A stretch of 64,000 nucleotides of DNA, taken from Oscillospiraceae bacterium. Lineage in GTDB: Bacteria; Bacillota; Clostridia; Oscillospirales; Ruminococcaceae. Position 1 is the stretch's first letter. The number at the start of each line of letters is the position of its first letter. Under the pieces are notes generated by a model. That model was not told the origin of the DNA and searched no databases. It worked only from the letters and a program-made list of their open reading frames with translations. The translations under genes were made by a program, and so were the position numbers. Positions 58,981-64,000 of this stretch are shown here, piece by piece. The DNA lies in NCBI GenBank assembly GCA_018110985.1, contig JAGAWT010000025.1:62001-126000 (forward strand). Reading direction: 5' to 3'.

Positions 58981-61369
58981 ATATCTGAAAACCATAGAAC
59001 TTGATAAGATACTCTCTATGCTCTCCTCCTGCGCAGGCAATGAGGAAACAAAGAGAATGACAAGATCCCTCTCTCCCATGACGGAGCTGGGAGAGGTGGA
59101 AAAGGAACTGAAAAAAACAGGCTCCGCCTTTGGATTCTCCCTGAAAAATGGTTCTCCCCCATCCTATAATTACATGGATCCCAAAGCCCTTGTGCAAAGG
59201 GCACGGGCGGGAGGCGCCCTGCAGCAGAAGGAGCTGCTGGACTTTGCCCTGCTTTTCAGACAGATAAACTCTCTTTACGATTACAGAAACACTGCGGAAC
59301 AGGAAACCGAACTGGATGAGCTTTTCTTTTCCCTCTGCCCCAGACACGAACTGGAGGAGGACATAAGAAATGCCATTCTCTCTGAGGATGAGATAGCCGA
59401 CACCGCCAGCCCCGCCCTTGCAAATATCAGGCGGAAGATAGCTCAGGCGGGCATACGCATCAGAGAGAGCCTTGACAAGATGCTCCACTCCAAGGATATG
59501 GCGGAAATGCTGATGGAAAACATCGTCACCATGCGTGACGGCCGCTATGTCCTGCCTGTAAAGGCTGAACACAAGGGCAGTGTCAAAGGTATCATCCATT
59601 CCGCCTCCGCCACGGGCTCCACGGTATTTATAGAGCCCGAAGCAGTCGTGCAGGCAAACAACGACATACGCCTTCTGGAATCCGAGGAAAAGGCAGAGAT
59701 AGAGCGTATACTTGCGGAATTCTCACGGCGCATCGGCGAGGATGCAGAGGGCATCCTGAGAGATTTTGAGACTGCATCCGAGCTGCTCCTCTACTTTGCA
59801 AAAGCTGATCTGGGTGCAAAAATGAAGGGATGTATACCCAAGGTAAACGACAAGGGCTATATAAGCCTTGTACGGGCACGCCACCCCCTTCTTGCGGAGG
59901 ATACGGCCGTTCCCGTGGATGTGACCCTTGGAGGGAGCTACAACACCCTTATCATCACAGGTCCCAACACGGGCGGCAAGACCGTTCTCCTGAAGACCGT
60001 GGGGCTTATGTGCGCCATGGCTGCCTGCGGTCTTATGATACCGGCATCCGATACCACCGAGGTATGCGTGTTTGAAAACATCCTTGTGGATATAGGAGAT
60101 ATGCAGAGCATAGAGGAAAGCCTCTCCACCTTCTCATCCCACATGACGAACATCGTCCGTATCCTGAAGATGGCGGGAAAAAGGTCTTTAGTGCTCCTTG
60201 ATGAGCTGGGCGGAGGCACCGACCCGGTAGAGGGTGCGGCTCTTGCAGCTGCAATGGCTGAAAGGCTTATCGCACTGGGAGCAAGGTCTCTCATCACTAC
60301 CCATTATCAGGAGCTGAAAGTCTTTGCGTTAAAGACAGAGGGAGTGGAAAACGGCTCCTGTGAATTTGACATGAAGACCCTTCGCCCCACATACAAGCTG
60401 ATAATAGGCTCTCCCGGCCGTTCCAATGCCTTTTCCATTTCCGAAAAGCTGGGTGTGCCGGAGGATATAATAAACGCCGCCAGGCAAAAGGTCTCCGACA
60501 GCAACGCTGACCTGGAGGATGCTGTGATGCAGCTTGAGAATTCCAGAAAGGAATACGACAGGCTGAATGCAGAGCTTACAAGGCTGAGAGCGGAGCAGGC
60601 GGAGCTTGTGAAAAAGCACGAGGCAGAACGTGAAGAACTGCGGCTTTCCAAGGAAGCGGAGCTTGAAAAAGCCCGCACCCAAGCCATGCAGATAATAGAA
60701 AACTGCCGCCTTGAATCGGAACGCCTGCTGGATGAACTGGCGGAGATACGCAAAGAAAAGAACAGGGAAGAGCTTGAACGCAGGAGCATATCCGCCAAGT
60801 CCGCCGCAAGGCAGACCCTGAACAGGATGTACAACGAAGCAAACCCTGTGATAAAGCGGGAAAACGAAAACTACACCCCTCCCAGACCATTCAGACAGGG
60901 CGACAAGGTCACTCTCACGGACATCGGAAAGACGGGCATACTTGCGGGAGATCCGGACAGCTCCGGAAATGTTTTCGTACAGATAGGCGTTATGCGCACC
61001 AAGACCAATGTTTCCCACCTGAGGCTCTGTGAGGAGCAGCAGCCCACTGAAAACCGTGCGGACAGGCGAAAGGCACGTTCCTCTCAGGTGAGCAGGACAG
61101 GCGTTACCGGAAATGCACAGCGCAGACCTTCCATGGAGCTTGACATAAGAGGATATGCCGTTGATGACGGTATCCTTGAAGTAGACAGCTTCATAGACGG
61201 TGCAGTTATGTCCCACGCAGCCTTTGTGACCATAATACACGGAAAGGGAACGGGTGTCCTGCGTGACGGCATACAGCGGCATCTGCGCTCACACCCCTCG
61301 GTAAAGAGCTTCAGGAACGGCGTTTACGGCGAAGGTGAAAACGGCGTTACCGTAGTGGAGCTGAAATGA
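58973..61369 (+). CDS. mutS2: MutS2 endonuclease/ribosome-rescue ATPase
   Basis: 798 residues: a MutS-like core with Walker A ITGPNTGGKTVLLKTVG, Walker B LVLLDELGGGTDPVEG, a long coiled coil (about 510-640) and a C-terminal Smr nuclease domain (LDIRGYAVDDG, TIIHGKGTGVLRDGI). MutS2 suppresses recombination and, in Bacillus, splits collided ribosomes. The TGA stop (61367-61369) is at the same time the left target duplication of element copy D. Confidence 0.96.
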   Translation: MNRYLKTIELDKILSMLSSCAGNEETKRMTRSLSPMTELGEVEKELKKTGSAFGFSLKNGSPPSYNYMDPKALVQRARAGGALQQKELLDFALLFRQINSLYDYRNTAEQETELDELFFSLCPRHELEEDIRNAILSEDEIADTASPALANIRRKIAQAGIRIRESLDKMLHSKDMAEMLMENIVTMRDGRYVLPVKAEHKGSVKGIIHSASATGSTVFIEPEAVVQANNDIRLLESEEKAEIERILAEFSRRIGEDAEGILRDFETASELLLYFAKADLGAKMKGCIPKVNDKGYISLVRARHPLLAEDTAVPVDVTLGGSYNTLIITGPNTGGKTVLLKTVGLMCAMAACGLMIPASDTTEVCVFENILVDIGDMQSIEESLSTFSSHMTNIVRILKMAGKRSLVLLDELGGGTDPVEGAALAAAMAERLIALGARSLITTHYQELKVFALKTEGVENGSCEFDMKTLRPTYKLIIGSPGRSNAFSISEKLGVPEDIINAARQKVSDSNADLEDAVMQLENSRKEYDRLNAELTRLRAEQAELVKKHEAEREELRLSKEAELEKARTQAMQIIENCRLESERLLDELAEIRKEKNREELERRSISAKSAARQTLNRMYNEANPVIKRENENYTPPRPFRQGDKVTLTDIGKTGILAGDPDSSGNVFVQIGVMRTKTNVSHLRLCEEQQPTENRADRRKARSSQVSRTGVTGNAQRRPSMELDIRGYAVDDGILEVDSFIDGAVMSHAAFVTIIHGKGTGVLRDGIQRHLRSHPSVKSFRNGVYGEGENGVTVVELK

Positions 61370-61472
61370 TACTGATTTCTGACCGATGTATAGACAAGAA
61401 ACAAGCTGCAAATGCTTGAATATATAGAATTTGAGGCTTGGAGATCGACTATACATCGAGGAAGGATCAGTA
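61370..61472. mobile_element. 103-bp fold-back element (MITE-like), copy D
   Basis: TACTGATT...GATCAGTA with perfect TGA direct repeats at 61367-61369 and 61473-61475. The left TGA is the mutS2 stop codon. Same orientation as copies C and E. The apical stem is reduced to CAAAT/ATTTG-type pairing. Confidence 0.94.
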
Positions 61473-61511
61473 TGACCCGGCAGGGCACAGCTGATACACA
61501 ACGGAAAACAA

Positions 61512-61551
61512 CATCCCCCGAAAGATCATTCAGATGACCTTTCGGGGGATG
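61512..61551. terminator. Stem-loop between mutS2 and prsW
   Basis: CATCCCCCGAAAG (61512-61524) pairs with CTTTCGGGGGATG (61539-61551), with extra TCAT/ATGA pairing in the loop. T-rich but interrupted runs follow on both strands. It probably ends both convergent genes, with the repeat copies lying in the 3' UTRs. Confidence 0.8.
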
Positions 61552-61587
61552 ACTTTGTTTATGGACTATCCTGCTGTACAACGCTCA

Positions 61588-61690
61588 TACTGATTTCTGA
61601 CCGATGTATAGACAAGAAACAAGCCGCAAATGCTTGAATATAAGGGATTTGAGGCTTGGAGATTTTCTATACATCGAGGAAGAAATAGTA
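61588..61690. mobile_element. 103-bp fold-back element (MITE-like), copy E
   Basis: TACTGATT...AATAGTA with perfect TCA direct repeats (61585-61587 and 61691-61693). The right TCA is, on the minus strand, the TGA stop codon of the prsW-like gene. The right terminal repeat has one change (TAGTA for CAGTA). Confidence 0.93.
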
Positions 61691-62464
61691 TCAGGCTGTC
61701 CCTGCCGTTTCCTGCGAGCCAAAGGACATTTCGCAGTACTTTCCCGTATCCTTTTTGAGCCTTATGAGCAGGACTATCTGCATCACAAACAGGGTCACCG
61801 CCACAGCAAGGGCAAGGAGCACGCCTATGGCAGCCTCGCCGTCGTCCTCACTCTCCAGATAGGTATTGAAGGCGGTGAAGGTATCATAGACGGTGTGTAT
61901 GAGTACAGGCAGACAAAAAGCCTTCGCATATTCGCCTGCGGCATTTTCTCTCCGCTCCTTTTTAAAGCGGGCAGTGCCAAGGTGCTTTGCCATAATGATA
62001 CCGAAGATCATATGAGCCGCTATGGTGAAAAGCCTGCTCAGAGCGGCAGTGTCGGAGCCGTAGGCAAACTCCTCAAAAAGGGTGAAGCCGAAGCCCACTC
62101 CCGCACCTATAAGGATATACTCATAGCCATTTCTTATGCTTTTGCGGAAGACACGGAAGCACAGGAGCATCATCAGCATCTTTGACAGCTCTTCGGGAAA
62201 GCCTGCGGACACAAATGCAGAAATAAATGAACGCAGGATAACGGGCAAGCCCTCCGTGCTGATACCCAGACCGACCTTCAGGATCCACATAAGTCCCAGT
62301 GTCACCGCAAGAGAAGGGATCAGTGAGATCACTCCCAGTATTACCGGCAGTATCACCTGCCTTTTGCCCGGGGGAGAGGGTATCTCACGGCCGATCATCC
62401 TCTTGTAGATGATGCCAAGGACTATGAGCGACAGCACAAGCTGTATAACAGGCACAAGGATCAT
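61691..62464 (-). CDS. prsW: PrsW-like intramembrane protease
   Basis: 257 residues, about seven or eight membrane helices. The metal-dependent protease motifs of the PrsW/CPBP group are visible: AGFPEELSKMLMM (EExxK), GFGFTLFEEFAYG, a His in IAAHMIFGII and a second in VLIHTVYDTF. PrsW cleaves anti-sigma factors in Bacillus; the substrate here is unknown and no sigma factor is adjacent. The ATG at 62464 directly follows AAAAGGGG, an unusually short spacing, so the start is uncertain. It ends exactly in element copy E's target duplication. Confidence 0.85.
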   Translation of the reverse strand: MILVPVIQLVLSLIVLGIIYKRMIGREIPSPPGKRQVILPVILGVISLIPSLAVTLGLMWILKVGLGISTEGLPVILRSFISAFVSAGFPEELSKMLMMLLCFRVFRKSIRNGYEYILIGAGVGFGFTLFEEFAYGSDTAALSRLFTIAAHMIFGIIMAKHLGTARFKKERRENAAGEYAKAFCLPVLIHTVYDTFTAFNTYLESEDDGEAAIGVLLALAVAVTLFVMQIVLLIRLKKDTGKYCEMSFGSQETAGTA

Positions 62465-62485
62465 CCCCTTTTGAGGAAAGTGAGT

Positions 62486-64000
62486 TTACTTATAGTTTTT
62501 CAGGTCGGGCAGCTCGTCAAGGGTCAGTACTCTCTCATGGTTGTATGCCTTTGTGAGCAGCTCATATGTTGTGTATTCATCGTTGAGTGCCACACCCAGC
62601 TTCATGGTAAAGGGGTCGGACCATGTGCCCCAGAAAAGCCATCTTGCATTGTCCCTCATAACCTTGTCGGGATCCATGACACAGCCGTTTTCCGTGAGAG
62701 CCACCAGCTTGCTTTCGGTGCCGTAGCTGAGAGCCATATCGGTAAAGGAGCCTGTCTGAGAGGAGTCTATCCTTTCGCCCGCATATATATCTATACCGTT
62801 TATGTCCACGGTCTCATCACCGGGATACCATTCGGGAGACTGCGCATTCCACACCCAGATAAGGTTGGTAAGACCGTGTTCGTTAGTCATTTTATCGTAC
62901 ATGGTGTTCCACAGCTTGATATAGCTTTCAGGCTCGCAGTCGCCCCACCAGAACCAGCCGCCGGAGGCTTCGTGGAGCGGTCTCCACAGAACGGGAACAC
63001 CTGCATCCCTGAGCCTTGCAAGCTGTTCTGCCATGTGGTCTATATCCTTCATGAGAAGGTCGTATCCCTCTTCATCCTCACCGTTCATGATCTTGTCAAG
63101 GTCGATGTCGGAATGTTCCGCATAGAAAGAGGAATACCAGGGGTGACCCTCATTGTTGGGGGCATATTTGCCGGGAGAGGTCCAGTGCCAGCAAAGCTGC
63201 ACTATACCGCCGCCGTTGGTGTAGAAGTCATAGGCATATTCTATGGCGCGGGAGTCGGTCCCGTGCTCTATGCTGCCAAGGGAATACCCGGAAACATCAA
63301 GACCCAGCACTGCAAAGGATTTCCCCGTCTTTGCGGTTATCTTTGCAAATTCGGAAGACTCTCTGCCCTTATCCGCATACTGTCCGGAAAGGGAATATTT
63401 GCCGTAGATATCGCAAAGGAACTTGTAAAGGCTCTTCGTGCGCTCATCCGCATTGGGATTGGAAAGGGGCTTTGTCACCTTGTAAACATCCTCGGTGATG
63501 GGAGTTTCGGGGGATGTGATGATAAGACAGTCTATATCTATGTAGCCCCAGCTGGGGGTAAGTGAAACAGTGTGGCTCCCCTTTTCAAGGTAGACATTTT
63601 TCAGCTTGCTGTCCCCGAATGTATTGTCTGTTGAGAGGTTCCTTATCTCTCCCACCTTTTCATCATCCACAAGAACATTGTTCATCCTGTCGTCGGAGCT
63701 TCCGTTTGTGAGGAAATTCAGATCGTAGAAGCCCGAATACTCCACATCTATCTTCAGATCGAGCCTGTCGCCGTTTTCGGCTTTGTTGAGCCCTGTAACA
63801 AAGCTGTCTCCGGATGCGCCCTTTCTCTCCATGACCTTTACGGCACCCGAAAATGTCCCGCTCTCAGCCTCTACGGAAAGTGAATAGCCATCCGGCACAT
63901 CGCTCTTTGTAAGAGGGTAGTCCGAGAGATCAAGAGAAGTGTTGTACTCGGTGCGTATATCCCCGAAAACAGCCTTTATCCCGCCATCAGCTTCGGTCTC
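62486..64000 (-). CDS. CBM35-GH26 beta-mannanase (5' end outside window)
   Basis: 505 codons are visible; the frame is open to the right edge, so the start and any signal peptide lie outside. A CBM35-like module (starts YSLSVEAESGTFSG, ends GYIDIDCLIIT) precedes a GH26 catalytic domain with acid/base Glu in LWRPLHEASGGWFWWG and nucleophile Glu in LVALTENGCV. It should cut beta-1,4-mannan outside the cell, fitting a plant-fibre degrader. No dockerin is present at the C-terminus, which ends just after the GH26 domain. The GTG at 63898 is internal, not a start. Confidence 0.94.
   Translation of the reverse strand, partial: ETEADGGIKAVFGDIRTEYNTSLDLSDYPLTKSDVPDGYSLSVEAESGTFSGAVKVMERKGASGDSFVTGLNKAENGDRLDLKIDVEYSGFYDLNFLTNGSSDDRMNNVLVDDEKVGEIRNLSTDNTFGDSKLKNVYLEKGSHTVSLTPSWGYIDIDCLIITSPETPITEDVYKVTKPLSNPNADERTKSLYKFLCDIYGKYSLSGQYADKGRESSEFAKITAKTGKSFAVLGLDVSGYSLGSIEHGTDSRAIEYAYDFYTNGGGIVQLCWHWTSPGKYAPNNEGHPWYSSFYAEHSDIDLDKIMNGEDEEGYDLLMKDIDHMAEQLARLRDAGVPVLWRPLHEASGGWFWWGDCEPESYIKLWNTMYDKMTNEHGLTNLIWVWNAQSPEWYPGDETVDINGIDIYAGERIDSSQTGSFTDMALSYGTESKLVALTENGCVMDPDKVMRDNARWLFWGTWSDPFTMKLGVALNDEYTTYELLTKAYNHERVLTLDELPDLKNYK

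Noticed and set aside
61604-62185. Open frame beginning MYRQETSRKCLNIRD and similar ones at 14075-14701, 18121-18375, 42021-42308 and 61289-61501
   Set aside because: They are translations of the 103-bp repeat copies running into flanking DNA. They share only the repeat-encoded part and have no RBS or family.
63896-63898. GTG at 63898 as the start of the mannanase
   Set aside because: The frame is open and continues as plausible protein to the window edge, so the gene extends beyond the window.

Overview
The window reads as chromosome of a Gram-positive anaerobe of the Clostridia, most likely a Ruminococcus-like member of the Oscillospiraceae. This is inferred from content only: a glgB-glgC-glgD-glgA glycogen operon (GlgD is typical of Firmicutes), FabK instead of FabI, CheC/CheD chemotaxis, SufCBD without SufS/SufU beside it, a rubrerythrin, and a CBM35-GH26 beta-mannanase. 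Coding density is high, strong ribosome binding sites are common, and nearly every promoter found is a sigma-A type TTGACA/TATAAT pair with 17-18 bp spacing. No CRISPR array, prophage, integrase or transposase gene was found.

Layout. 1-1504 (+): end of a cheY-cheC-cheD operon. 1543-5995 (-): cysteine desulfurase, a NYN-domain nuclease, ThiI and a two-rubredoxin rubrerythrin, driven from a promoter near 6100. 6199-7197 (-): a YgjV-like membrane protein and an SCP2-like protein. 7632-14011 (+): glycogen synthesis operon. 14055-18440 (+): an accessory stretch with a 5'-truncated glycine-zipper gene, a BFD-like [2Fe-2S] protein, a methyltransferase preceded by a leader peptide, and an aldo-keto reductase/TetR/BAAT-type hydrolase cassette with two matched palindromic operators; two copies of a 103-bp repeat lie here. 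18480-23694 (-): HPr-like protein without the active histidine, agmatinase, phosphatase, DHH phosphoesterase, flavin reductase, a membrane protein and TpiA. 23856-28167 (-): VWA lipoprotein, a GyrB/ParE-type subunit without an A subunit, a small membrane protein. 28185-38474 (-): tadA-GNAT fusion, a small ORF, cheW, cheB, cheR, then accC, fabZ, a lipoprotein, accB, fabF, fabG, fabK, fabH, closely spaced and headed by one promoter near 38550. 38665-41921 (-): sufCBD. 42283-45404 (-): MCP and a ComEC lacking the usual C-terminal hydrolase domain. 45594-48987 (-): a PH-like/coiled-repeat/SHOCT protein and ArgS. 49213-49299 (+): tRNA-Leu(CAG). 49554-54825 (+): thioredoxin, a RING/zinc-ribbon membrane protein, a split ThrE exporter, a PfkB kinase and an M23 peptidase. 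54985-61369 (+): a signal-peptidase-like protein with lost catalytic residues, an XRE-S24 regulator with lost serine, Era, RecO and MutS2. 61691-64000 (-): PrsW-like protease and the truncated mannanase.

The most striking structure outside genes is a family of five 103-bp fold-back elements, all exactly the same length, bounded by TACTGATT/AATCAGTA inverted repeats. Four of the five are flanked by perfect 3-bp direct repeats of the form TNA. In two copies the duplicated TNA is the stop codon of the adjacent gene (mutS2 and prsW). They look like a MITE family moved in trans, possibly by an IS5-group transposase. Other points worth following are a pair of TGAGA-N4-TCTCA operators around a near-consensus promoter, three degenerate regulators or enzymes that keep their fold but lose the catalytic residue (HPr-like, S26-like, S24-like), and an apparent transcriptional run from fatty-acid synthesis into chemotaxis genes.
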